A stretch of 64,000 nucleotides of DNA, from assembly GCA_021209875.1 (NCBI GenBank), contig JAGYVD010000002.1, forward strand, positions 3,472,001 through 3,536,000, read 5' to 3'. The notes beneath the pieces were generated by a model. That model was given only the letters and a program-made list of their open reading frames with translations. It searched no databases and was not told where the DNA came from. Origin of the DNA: Rosellinia necatrix. Taxonomy: Eukaryota > Ascomycota > Sordariomycetes > Xylariales > Xylariaceae. Of the stretch, positions 14,201 through 25,361 are shown piece by piece (within the stretch, counting starts at the first letter, position 1; each line of letters opens with the position of its first letter). Position numbers and translations under genes: made by a program.

Positions 14201-17200
14201 GCTTATATAGCTGTTAAATATAAAGTTTTATTTATTAACTATAATTTTAGCTTTTTATATTAAAAATTATTTTAGCAGCTATAAATATAATTATTAATAT
14301 AAAAATATTATATATTATATTAATAATTAATATGTTTAAAAACATATTATAATTATTAAAAGCGCTAAAATAAATATAATATAAAAAATTAAAATTAAAG
14401 CTATTTTGCTATAACTATAAAAAAGTTTTAAATATATTAATAGTTGCTGCTGCAGCTATAATCGCTAATATAAATAATAACATAAAGCTATTTTTTAATA
14501 ATATTTTTATATTTATAAAAAAAAAGCTTTTAGAAATATTTAATTAAGTTAAAATATTAGTATATATAAATATATAGTTTAAAATAATTTTAAAATTATA
14601 GCAGTAGTAATAAATAATATATTTTTATATAAAACGTTAATATTAAATAAAATTGTTAATTTTATAAAAGTTTATTTAATTATATTTTTTTAAAACGCTG
14701 CTTATAAACGCTATAAAAATATAATAGACTTTTTAAATAAAAAATAAAAATATATTAATATTAAAAACAGTATATATTAAAATTTTTAAAATTATATTTA
14801 TATTAAAAATTAAATAATTTATAAATATATTAAAAATAATTATTTTTATAAGCATATATATATATATTAAAAAACATTTTTAGTTAAAAATTTAAAAAAT
14901 AGCTAGAGCTTTTAATATTTAAAAAATAAAAAATAGTTAATATATTAATTAAATAATAATTAAAAACTTTTTAATAAAAGTTAATAAAACTAAAGCATTA
15001 AGCTTATAAGTTATATATATTTATTTAGTTATAAAAATATAAATTTTTTAATAAATTTTATAACAATTTTACAAAAAAACATATAAAATAAATTAATAAA
15101 CTAACTTTATTTATATATTTTATATTTATAATATAATAATTAGTATTAAATAAAACAGAACTTTTAAATATAATAATATAAAAAGCTAAATAGTTATAAA
15201 CTTAAAAATTTTAATAAAATAGCTATATTAAATAATTATTTATTATTATTATAAATAAAAATAATTAGATTTTTAAAAAAAGCATTTTATAACTGTTATT
15301 AATATAATAATATTTTTTATTAGTTTTTAATATATTTAAACGTTAAAAACCGGTTTATAATAATAAGCTTAAAAAATAAAAAATACTATATTATAATAAT
15401 AAAATTTTATAATTTTTAGTTTATATATAACATTATATAAATAATTTTTTAAAATATATTAAAAATATTATAAAATATTTATAAATAATATAATAATATT
15501 TTTAAATACTGTTAAACAATATAAAAAGTATTTAAAAATTATATTTAAGCTATTTAAAAATAAATATATAATTATATTATTAATAAAAATTTTTATTAGC
15601 TATTTTTAATAAATTTATTTAAATTTAAAATAAATATATTTAAAATAATAATATTAAAAGCTGCGTTATAATAATTTATAACTTAGCTTTTTAAATTAAT
15701 TAAAAGCTTTTAAATAATATATAAGCGTAATAAAATTTTTATATAGCTTGATTTTATATTATATAAAGCTAATTAAGCTGCTATAAAAAAAAAAGCTGTT
15801 TTATTAGCTAAAAATAAACAAATAAAGCATATTAAAACAAAAAAACTAAATAAGCGTAAAATATATATAAAAACTAAATATTATAAACTAACCGTTTTAA
15901 AAATAGCTTTATTTAAAGCTGTATAAAATAATATATATAAAAAACTATTTTATTTTATTATAACTTATATAAAAATTATTTTTATAAATTAATAAATTAA
16001 TATAAAAAGTTTTAAAGTAATAGTTTTTATTTAAAGCTAGAAAATATATAAAAACTAAAAAACGATTTTTAATTTTAATGTTTAATTAATAATATATTTA
16101 AATAAATTATTAATTAACGTAAAAATAAACTATAGACTTTAAAAGTAAAAATAGCATGTTTAATTTAAATAGCTAAAAGCTGTATATAATAATATAATTT
16201 AATAAAAACTAATAATTATAATAACAGCTTATTTAATTATTAAAAGTATTATTAAATAAACAACTTTAAAACTGCTGCTATTAAATATATTAATCGCAGA
16301 CTAATTAATTTATTTATTTATTTGTTATAATATAAATTATATATATATTATTTGCTAAATAAATTAAATAATATATTAAATGTTTTTAGCTGTTTATAAA
16401 TAATATAAAACGTTTAAAAAGCAGATAAAAACTAATAAAAATAAATAATAAACTTGTGCTAAATATAATATAAAAAAAATTAAAAGCTACGTTTTATATA
16501 TTTATATTAAAAGCAATTATAAATAAAACTTTGAAAAACAAATTTTTAGCAGCATATATAAAAACTATAAATATATACAAGTATTAAAAACTTAAAAACA
16601 TTTTAAAAAAAAAGCAATAAAAACGTTATAATTTATTTTAAACTTAAATATTTTTTAATATTATTATAAACAGACTAATATATAATATATATATAAATAT
16701 AAAATGTTTATATATCCTGATTAATATAATTAAAAAATTCTAAAATAAATATATAAGAAAAATAATATTATAATATTTAATAAATAATATAAATATTAAA
16801 ATTATTTATAATAATTAATAAAATATAAATAATAAGAAATTATATTAAATATTATAATATATATAATTTAAATTAAATTAATAAACAGTTATTTATAAAA
16901 AATTAAAACTAATTAAATTTAAAAACTTATTATTTATATATATTATAAATATAAACTTTATTTTAGCATTTTTAAAAATTAAAATTAAAAATATTTTTAA
17001 TAGTTAAATAAAAAAAACTATATTTTAATATATATAATGCTATAATAATAGTTTTATGCTTTATTTTAAAATATATATTATTAATTTTTAAATATAAAAA
17101 TATATAATAAAAAATAAAGCATTGTTTTAACTAAATAACTTTTATTAAACAATTAAAGCATTTTTAAAAAATTATTTTTAATAAAAATTAAAAGTTTATA

Positions 17201-18147
17201 TTTAACTTTTAATAAAATATATAAAAGTTATTTTATATTAAGCTAATAATAACAGCTATATATTATTTATAAGCAGACAGCTTGTTAAAACATAAAAATT
17301 AAATAATTAAAATAATAATATAATATTATATATTTATTAAATTAAAAACAAATTAAATAAACATTATATTTTTTATAATAAAATTTAAACGCTGTATATA
17401 ATAATACTATATATTTAATTTTTACAAATAATTATTTAAATTTAAATTATTTAATATATTAAAAATATTAATTAATTTTAACAATATTAAAAATTTTTAA
17501 ATATATGTTTTTTACAAGTATTTATATTAAAACGTTTATTTAATAATAAATTTTGCTTAAGCTGTAATAAAACGTATTTATAACGTTAAATATTGCTTAT
17601 TAAAATTTAATAAAAAAATCAAGTTTATTTATACTTATATAAAAAATTATTTGTTTAGTTAATTATTAAAAAATATTTTTAATAAAAATTAAAACTTTTA
17701 ACTATTAAGCAATAAATAAAAATTTAGCTTATAAATTAAATTTTTTAATAATTTTATATTTATTTAATAATTTTTATAAAATATTTATATATAATTTTAA
17801 AAAACCTGACTTTTTAAGCTATAAATGCTGCTGTTTAAACTTATAAAAGCTAAATAAAATTTCAGCAAAACAAATATATATAAAATAAAAATCGTTTTTA
17901 AATATTATTTTAATTAAAAACGCAACAGCTTTAATTATTTTATTAAATAAAAAAAATAAAGTTATAAATATAATTAATAAATAACAAAAAAATAACTTTA
18001 ATATAATAAAAGTTTATTAAAAATATTAAAATTAATATAGTTTATGCTTTATAATATAAATAAACGTTAAAAAAAAAGGCCGACCGTAATAAATTATGTA
18101 ATAAACTTTGTTAAAATCAGCAGAACTTTTTAATCGGCGCAGCTTTT

Positions 18148-18350
18148 TAATATATATGTATAAAAAAAGCGCTTATATAAACTTCTTGCTTAAAATGCTA
18201 TAGCTTATAGCTACAGGCATAACTTAATTAAGCCTAGCTTTATATATATAGGCCCTGGCCTATATTTAAATAAAACTTTAGCTTAGCTTAAATTTGCTAG
18301 TTTTTTAATTTTTATAATATATATTTTACACCCCTATGGTGCACCTCTTA
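18148..18350 (+). repeat. 3' LTR of the 11-18 kb element
   Basis: Here the decay pattern is the reverse of the 5' LTR: the left half is mutated (TAAAAAAAGCGCTTATATAA) and the right end keeps CACCCCTATGGTGCACCTC. Offset to the 5' LTR is a constant 7,124-7,125 bp. The 5-bp sequence immediately after it matches the one before the 5' LTR. Confidence 0.85.
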
Positions 18351-18489
18351 CTATCTTTTTTATTTCTTTTAACAAGCTTTATTTAAAATTTATTTAATTA
18401 TATTTAATTATATATTTTTATTTTGTTTCTTTTATAAATTAATTATATTTTTCAACATGAAATAAACGTTTAAAATACATGTTTAAATA

Positions 18490-18992
18490 TTTTTTAATTA
18501 GCTTTTAAGCTTAACTATATATTAAATTTAATATTAAAAATAAGTATATATTTCTTATATTTTTAGCTGCAGCTTTATATTCAAAACAACTTATATTAAA
18601 TTTATATTTTTTTAAAAATATATATTATTTATATTATAAAATATATTCTATTAGTCATATAAATAATTAAGTTTCATTAAAATTAAAGCTTTATTATTTC
18701 ATTTTTTTTTTTTAATCTTAATTTTTAAATATATTAAGCTTAAAATAGTTTTAAATTTATTTTATTTATTATTTAATAACAACTGCTCTTAAAAGCAAAT
18801 TAAGTTTTTTAATTAATAAATAGCATATATAATATAAAATATTTTTTTAGCTAGCTTTTTAAGCTGAATTATATATTAAATTTATTGTTAAAAAATAAGC
18901 ATATATTTGCTACACTTTTAATTACAGCTTTATTTTAAAAGCAACCTGTATTAAACTTATGCTTTTTTCTAAAATGTATATTATTTATACTG
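18490..18992 (+). repeat. Diverged direct repeat, two ~150-bp copies
   Basis: 18,490-18,638 and 18,845-18,992 match with substitutions (each has a TATATATTAAATTTA stretch, then ATATATTT, then a TTACAGCTTTAT or TGCAGCTTTAT stretch, and ends near TATATTATTTATA). Together with the repeated 18,060-18,350 / 19,025-19,290 segment this shows partial duplication or overlapping insertion of related elements next to the complete one. Confidence 0.65.
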
Positions 18993-19024
18993 CGCAGTAT
19001 TCCCTGTTAATAATATAAAATATA

Positions 19025-19290
19025 AATAAACATTAAAAAAAAATTACCTATAATAATTTATATAATAAACCCTACTTAAAATTAATTAAACTTTTTAATT
19101 AATACTGCTTTTTAATATATATATCCTAAAAAAGTGCTTATATAACCTTATGTTTAAAATATTATAACTTATAGCTATTTATATAATTTAATTAGGCCTA
19201 GCTTATATATTTCGCCAGAACTTTAGCTTAGTTTATATTTGCTAGATCTTTACTTTTTATAATATATAACTTACACCCCTATAGTGCAAC
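19025..19290 (+). repeat. Truncated extra copy of LTR plus adjoining 100 bp
   Basis: Parallels 18,060-18,350: TAAACATTAAAAAAAAATTA, then CTTTTTAATATATATAT, then AAAGTGCTTATATAA, GGCCTAGC, CTTTAGCTTAGTTTA and finally CACCCCTATAGTGCAAC. It therefore contains the last ~100 bp of the element interior plus an LTR, without a matching partner LTR nearby. Confidence 0.7.
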
Positions 19291-19469
19291 TTTTAAAAAA
19301 ATACACCGGCTGTTTGGTTCTATAGAGTGTTTATCTAGTATATTATATTTGTTTTCTTATATAAATAAAACATATTATAATTATTTAAAATAAAACAGCC
19401 ATATATATATTAAAATATATATTATTTATTTATACTATATCTTATCCATTCTAACTATATATCTTAGCT

Positions 19470-19830
19470 CACAGCTATAATGGCCCCTGATTGGCTGGAT
19501 GGATAGGTGGCCTGGTGGCCCCTGATTAGTTCCCTGCCTTGGGCAGGCCAGTCATGCGGTAAATAGCCTGTGGTATATGTAATGATACGTGCCCTTTGAG
19601 GGACCGCTTATCTAAGCCCCCTTACCCCACTTGTGGCGTGGCAAAGCCCTTATAAGTGGGCCCTAGCCCACGCACCCTGGCCAGATCCACAGATTAGATC
19701 AGAACAGTTAGATCTTCATCTTCTACCATACACCTTTTCACCCCCATGGTGCACCTCTCACATAGGTATAGTTAGGCTTTGCACCAACTGCTGTTATTGC
19801 AGCCATCACACTATATATATATATATATAT
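19470..19830 (+). repeat. LTR-like remnants at the edge of the gene island
   Basis: 19,470-19,580 resembles 61,005-61,110 (TGGCCCCTGATTGGCTGGAT, GGTGGCCTGGTGGCCCCTGA). 19,583-19,760 begins TGATACGTGCCC and ends CACCCCCATGGTGCACCTCT followed by CA, the ends of the 11-18 kb LTR family, though its middle differs. 19,761-19,815 matches copy A (CATAGGTATAGTTAGGC through GCAGCCATCACA), followed by an (AT)n run. I could not find a clean target duplication, so the insertion history is unclear. Confidence 0.6.
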
Positions 19831-19907
19831 GCCCAGTACACAAGTATATTTATATTTATCAACAGCAAAAAACACATCAGGTATCTCAATATACATTCGC
19901 TAATCAG

Positions 19908-22903
19908 TTACACACCTTTTGGTGGATCTTCAGCAAACCTAATACCTCGTCTTTCCGGTGGAACTCTGGGTGCACCGTCATCATCACTATCAGTCTCCTC
20001 TTGGGGGGAGCCCGCAACGCCTAGTGCCGCTTCTCTCCTCCGTCTCTCTGCAGGAGTTTCATTGGTGTCGTCATCCTGCACACTTGCGAATGCTGCCATC
20101 CGACGCCGACGCTCGGCTGCAGTCTCCGGGGCATCGGTGCTTGCTCGCTCTTCGGCGCCTTTTGCGCCGCTTCGCCCACGAGTGGCCTCCGCAGCTCGAG
20201 AAGGAGACCTGCCCACAGCGCCAGTGCTGTCGCTGGCTTGCGTGACGTTGATATGTGGGTTTCCGAGGTGCGGGACGCTGCTCTGTCCGGGCGCTGCCAG
20301 AGGTTGTGCCTGCAGAGTCGCTATCGTCTCTTTCGGTCCTATCACGTTACTAGCCACTTCTCGATTCGATCTTTCGAGCTTCTGAATTTCCTTCAGGAAG
20401 TCATCTTTGGTCATTCTCTTGCCGGCACCACCAATTGTGAATCGGATTCCGCGGTCGTCATCGTCCTGGTTGTGGGCGGCTTCAATGTCGCCACCCTTCT
20501 TCCTCTGCTCGACATGCCCGGAACGGCCAAACCCGGGCCATCCAACAACGGACGGCCGCCTGACCTGCGCCCCGGCCTGTGATTCACCTTGGGACGATGT
20601 CGTAGGCTGGGTTGCGTTGTCTGTTGGCTTTACTAGCCCACTCATACCCATATACTTCAAGCCCGTAGTGACGTAGTCTCTCCCCTCGCCCCGCTCAACA
20701 GGAAGGTCGTACTTTTTAACAACTTCGCCGTCTTCGTCCTCAACAATAATCTACCCGGATGGTGAGTGGAATGTCTTTGCATTAGTCTACATGGGTTGCT
20801 TACCGTGTTCCCAAATTGAAAGGCGAGTGCTGGCGCATGCTTGCGCTCCTCCTTTGGTTTTTCTTTTCTCTTTAGCGATTCCTCATCGCGCCACTTGGCA
20901 ATACTTTTCTTTAGTGAATCATATGTCCAGCCAGCCTTTTGTACATCCTCCGCTACTTCCTTCAGAGGCCCAGCATTAGGCAGAGTTGTGTGATGCCCGG
21001 TCGGCTCAACTGCCACGACCTGTCCATTATCATCTTCAATTATTATATGATCCCCCTCATCATATACCTGGAAATGTGATTGCCCCATGTTTTTAGGTTG
21101 CTCCCCAGGCGTGTATTCCTCCGACTTTTCAATATCAATTTCTGGGTTAACTCGCTCCGGCAGGCTGGGGGAGCTACTTCGCTGTGGGGATTGAGACTCG
21201 ACCTTATTAACATCTGAAGGTGACAAAGGCTCAGTCAGGTCGCTTGGACTCCTCCTCTGGGGGAAAATAGCGGACTGAGTGACTGGGCCACCTGGACCGA
21301 TGCCATCATCCCACTTCTTCCTGCGCCGTCGACTGACTAAAGATGATGCACGACTATCAACCCGGGCTGTGTTCTCTTCATCGCGTTGGCGTTGCAAAAA
21401 TTGTCCCTGAACTCCAGTCGGTGGAAGTGTTCCCGGCGGGAATGTCGGAGATTTTAGGTCATCGTAGTCAGTATCAGATATGGTTCGGGCTTGTGATCGA
21501 GATTGTGACGAGATACGGGGCAAGCGACTCATCCAAGCAGGCCCATCTTCCGGAGCAGTGGTGTATGACATGGTGAGGGATAAGGTGTTAATATGCTTCC
21601 CTAGGGTGAAGACCGCTATGGATGAGCCGTGAACGAGAATCGAAGAGATGACCATAAATGTGACGATTGGCCATACCAGCAGAATGGCTTGGTAGTTTTC
21701 CGAGTCTTTCGGCGGAATGACTGCGAGAGGTATCGTGTGTCCTGTCTCAAGTTCTGCCCGGGCGAGTATTGCTATAAAGATGGCCCCAACTCCGATGGGG
21801 CCAAAGTGGCCAGCAAAGAGGGCCTCGCGCCAAGTTTTCACATCTGGAATGATGGGCTTCAACAGTAACATGATGGGGATACGACGGAATAGGATGACGA
21901 AGATTGACATGACCACAAGCCTCCAGGCAGTCAAGCCGATGCTAGAGTCATTGTACATCTCCCAAGGAATGATTGTTCCCAGATAGACAAAGTAAGCCAA
22001 ATTGATCAGCAGGTCAATAACGTTGGATACGTGAGACTCCTCTGTTTTCTCATGAAACCAACCATCATTGGAGAAGCCAACACCAGCTGCGAACCCTACG
22101 AGTAGATCATCGACTCCCAATATACTGCCCGAACCAGCACAGAAGAGAGCTAAGACGAAGTAGAATACCAAGAAACTTTCTCGGTCAATGAGGTCATTTC
22201 GTTCTGCATATTTGATACCATGTCGAGCGATGTATCCGATGAGGAAGCCGTAGATGGCACCAAAGATACACTCATAAATGATGGTGTAGACGAACCAGTG
22301 AAATGTGGTTTCACGAGCGCTCAAGTTATCCTGAATTAGATAGAGAGCTAGGTATACGAATGGGAATGCCATCCCATCGTTACAACCAGATTCAGCTGAG
22401 AGCAAGTCTCTTAGATGCTTGGGTACTCGCTTTGCGAATTTACCCTTACCAACAACGGATGAGGCGAGGACGGGATCGGTAGCCGTCACGCACGCAGCTA
22501 CAGTAAGGCTCTCCAAGTAATTAAGGGGGAAGAGCCACCATACGAAAAGGCTGGTGATGAGCCAGCCGAATGTCATAACTGGCAAGAGAAGTAAGACGAC
22601 AGATTTCCAGTGCTTCTCCATGTAGTACTTGGGCAGTTCGACACCGACGGCAAAGCATTGCACAACCAAAACAACACGCGAGAACTCGAGGGTGATTTCG
22701 TCTGTGTTTCCCCAACTATTGGGGTCAATAAGATTGGCGGCATGAGGCCCGAAGATTACGCCAACCAAGGTTGCCACCGTCGCTTCACCGATGTAGAGGC
22801 GCTCCTTGATGACGGACGAGCAGAGCATGAATAGTGAGGTGAAGCCGCCGAGGATAATGTACACCAAATGCGGCTTCGTAATTGACAAGTGATCCCACGC
22901 CAT
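19908..22903 (-). CDS. nha1: Nha1-type plasma-membrane Na+/H+ antiporter
   Basis: Two exons, 22,903-20,804 and 20,750-19,908, joined over a 53-nt intron (GTAAGC...TAG) give about 980 residues, the usual size for fungal Nha1. Such CPA1 antiporters exchange Na+/K+ for protons across the plasma membrane in salt and pH homeostasis (family knowledge). Seen here: an N-terminal ~440-residue region with about 12 hydrophobic segments, the ATDP motif at 141-144, ESGCNDGMAF at 171-180, and the paired acidic GVDDL with Asp265-Asp266, matching the transport aspartates described in yeast Sod2/Nha1. The ~540-residue hydrophilic tail holds two similar acidic motifs (IIIEDDNGQVV at 620-630, IIVEDEDGEVV at 701-711) on either side of the intron, two GIRF motifs and AERRRR repeats. 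The intron is required: without it the tail ends 48 residues later in unrelated sequence. Start: first ATG, directly before the conserved N-terminal helix. Confidence 0.93.
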
Positions 22904-25316
22904 CCTGGCGCCGGTGACCCAGGGCGCCGGTAAGCCCTAGATCTTGATGCCGGGACGGGGCAAGACGTCTTGGGGAGACCGGGTGCTGGTGAGTCGGATA
23001 TGAATCTCCCCCAACCAATGAGAGCGAAGGGTGTAGTGGTTGCCGAGTACAGATTACGGCCCCCAAGACCACAGACAAACTTGGCGGGAAACGAGGATGC
23101 GATGCATTCAGGAACTTAGTAGCATGCTAAATAGAGGCTACCGATAAGGCAATGTCTGGACGCTGGGGGATATGTGCTGCGGAGAGAATAAGTGATATAT
23201 GTATCGCTACAGCCACAGCTGGTGTTAATAGGTCTGTCAGCGGACTGGACATGTATGCTCTAGCGCATCGCCGGGGGCCAGATATACACAATGGCGTAGT
23301 GTGTCGTTGCCGGGAAGCGAGTTTGTTTGACTGTTTGGGACAGAAATATTCGTCTATGAACGAGTGGTGTATGAAACAGACACAATGATTGGGACGACGA
23401 GTGGAAAAATTGGACAACGCGGAAAGAAAGAAATGGAGCAGAGGCTTGATATGTATCCTACAGAAGTGAGTGCACACTTAATAGAATTGCTTACCTTGGA
23501 TCACCTAACACTACCTAGGTACGGTATGAGGATTTTACCAAGGCGCTTTAACCTAGTGCGGCTAGTTACTGCATATTTATGGTAGGCCCGGGTACTCCTA
23601 CGTACCTAAGTGGAGCCCCGGCGGTTTGTTAGGCGGCACCCCGCTGGCTAACTACCTAGGTACCTACCCACACTAAGTATGTACTAGGTAGGTACCGGGG
23701 TACCGCCCCCGGGAATAATGCCGCCCGACAACCTTCAGGAATTGTAATGAGAAATTGATATGTAGTAACTAGCGGTACATATCTACCTAGGTAGGTGGGA
23801 GGATCATTTTAATCGCATCCGGTTTGCCGACCATGCATATAGATCCATATGCTGCTGCTGCTACTGCATTTACTACTGTCGACTACAGCGCTGATCCATC
23901 GAGGTTGGCTCCTGTCTCCCGTCCGATCCGTAACCCCGTCAATATGTAAGGAAGGAAGGATAGGGAGAGAAACAAGCCGATCCGTCCTACAGAATGGTAC
24001 TGCTGATGTCAATGAGATTTATGAACAATCACCCCACCACCTAGGTAGATTGGGCAACTACTATAGATTGGAGAAATTTCACTGGGGCTTATATGTAATG
24101 CAAAAATAAAAAATATTTTATTGTCCAAGACCAGGGGGGATTCCAGTGCCTGCTCTTATATACCTAGGTAGATACATACTTAGTACCTACCTAGGGAGTG
24201 GTAGATAAGGTAATAAGATACATGTTCATGCATTCGCCACTGCAGGCTGACGTCTCACTACCTACATACCTAGGTTGGTACACATAGTAGTAGTAGTAGT
24301 GGTGGTGATATTAATGTCAATCTAGGTGGCTGGAACGCTGGTTACATTTTTGGTACATATAGTAGGTATTGAGTTCAAACAAAAGTACCCAGGGACTGTA
24401 ATTAGTTTCTTCAAGTACAACGCCGCGACTGTCTTGCCACCAGGTCTTGGGCCATTGGGAAGATACAACATTCATCCTTGATTTACCACACGACGTACAT
24501 AGATCAGATACGCATCAACACTGAGTCATAAATAGACATGACTAGCTGGTGTAATACCGTTAGATGTACCGTACAGAACCGTAGTAGGCGCCGAAGATAA
24601 TTACCTGCCACCCAACAGACCTGGGTCAACCTGGGTACCTGCTCAGTGGTTGGGATGCTGCCATAACCAACACTTGAGAACAAAAGCGGCCGGCCATGCC
24701 ACTTGATCTAGCCCGTTAGAGATAAGCGTAGAAACTGGGTATAGTGTACACTTGCAGAGGAAGGACCATTCACTGCTCTTCAGTACTTCTTCGCACAACA
24801 TGTGGTTTCCTGCATTCGGTTGACTCACCCATGCACATTCGTGGTGATAATAAGGGTTTGCAGAGTAGAGGACGCTGTAGCTCCGAATTCTCAATTCCTG
24901 GTTGGGCTTGTACACTGCCTACCTCGTACCAGTGACCGCACGAGTCAACAACGGCGCACGGAGTGTGACCATCAGACGCCGGCGTCGCCTCGCTAAAAAC
25001 AGCCAGTCTCCCCTTGGTTCTCATCTATGCCAAGATCGGAGGCCAAGAAGCAAAGCCTTGGCGGCTCTTCCGAGGCCATCAGTCCAATTACGTCAATTCG
25101 CTTCGCCAAACAGGGCCAGGGGTGGGTGCAGTGGGCCCGTGCATTATCTTTTGCTTGGATCTACTCTTGGTATCAAGCATCCCTGGCTTGTAACCCTGGC
25201 TTTTCATAAATTCTTTCTGGCCGGAGCCCATTATTGGTCGCCGGGGATCATCCATGGGCACCACCACGGAAACGCGGAAGGCAGGCTTCTGGGTTGGCTA
25301 ACTACTGGTTGCACGT

Positions 25317-25361
25317 GAAGGAAGAGAGACAAGACGAAGAGAGGCGAAGAGAGACGAAGAC
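25317..25361 (+). repeat. Purine-rich GACGAAGAGAG repeat
   Basis: GAAGAGAGAC, AAGACGAAGAGAGGC, GAAGAGAGACGAAGA: an imperfect repeat of about 10-15 bp, almost entirely A/G on the plus strand. No coding context. Confidence 0.75.

Larger units (their letters stand above)
11024..18350 (+). mobile_element. Complete decayed LTR retrotransposon, 7.3 kb
   Basis: Two direct repeats of about 202 bp bound this element: 11,024-11,225 and 18,148-18,350. The first starts TGATACACGCGCGTAGAGGG; the second ends CCCCTATGGTGCACCTCTTA, where the first copy reads TTTTTATAATATATTTTTAA, a full C-to-T and G-to-A conversion. The flanks are CTATC (11,019-11,023) and CTATC (18,351-18,355), a perfect 5-bp target duplication. 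The 6.9-kb interior is more than 80% A/T with stops everywhere, so no protein can be recognised and the superfamily (Gypsy or Copia) is undetermined; size and LTRs fit either. Confidence 0.85.
1..19440. repeat. AT-rich, RIP-decayed repeat block (left)
   Basis: Nearly all of this stretch is A/T, with stop codons in every frame, and I see no credible gene. Repeats that occur elsewhere in the window in less mutated form appear here with C changed to T and G to A, as expected of repeat-induced point mutation. Short islets of normal composition interrupt it near 3.3-3.5, 5.6-5.75, 6.4-6.8, 9.0-9.1, 10.0-10.2 and 11.0-11.1 kb; those I can describe are listed separately. The block ends sharply at about 19,440, roughly 470 bp beyond the 3' end of the antiporter gene. 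Confidence 0.9.

Noticed and set aside
19633..20385. A 250-codon open frame on the plus strand
   Set aside because: It lies antisense to the second exon of the antiporter, whose minus-strand reading shows conserved Nha1 tail motifs.
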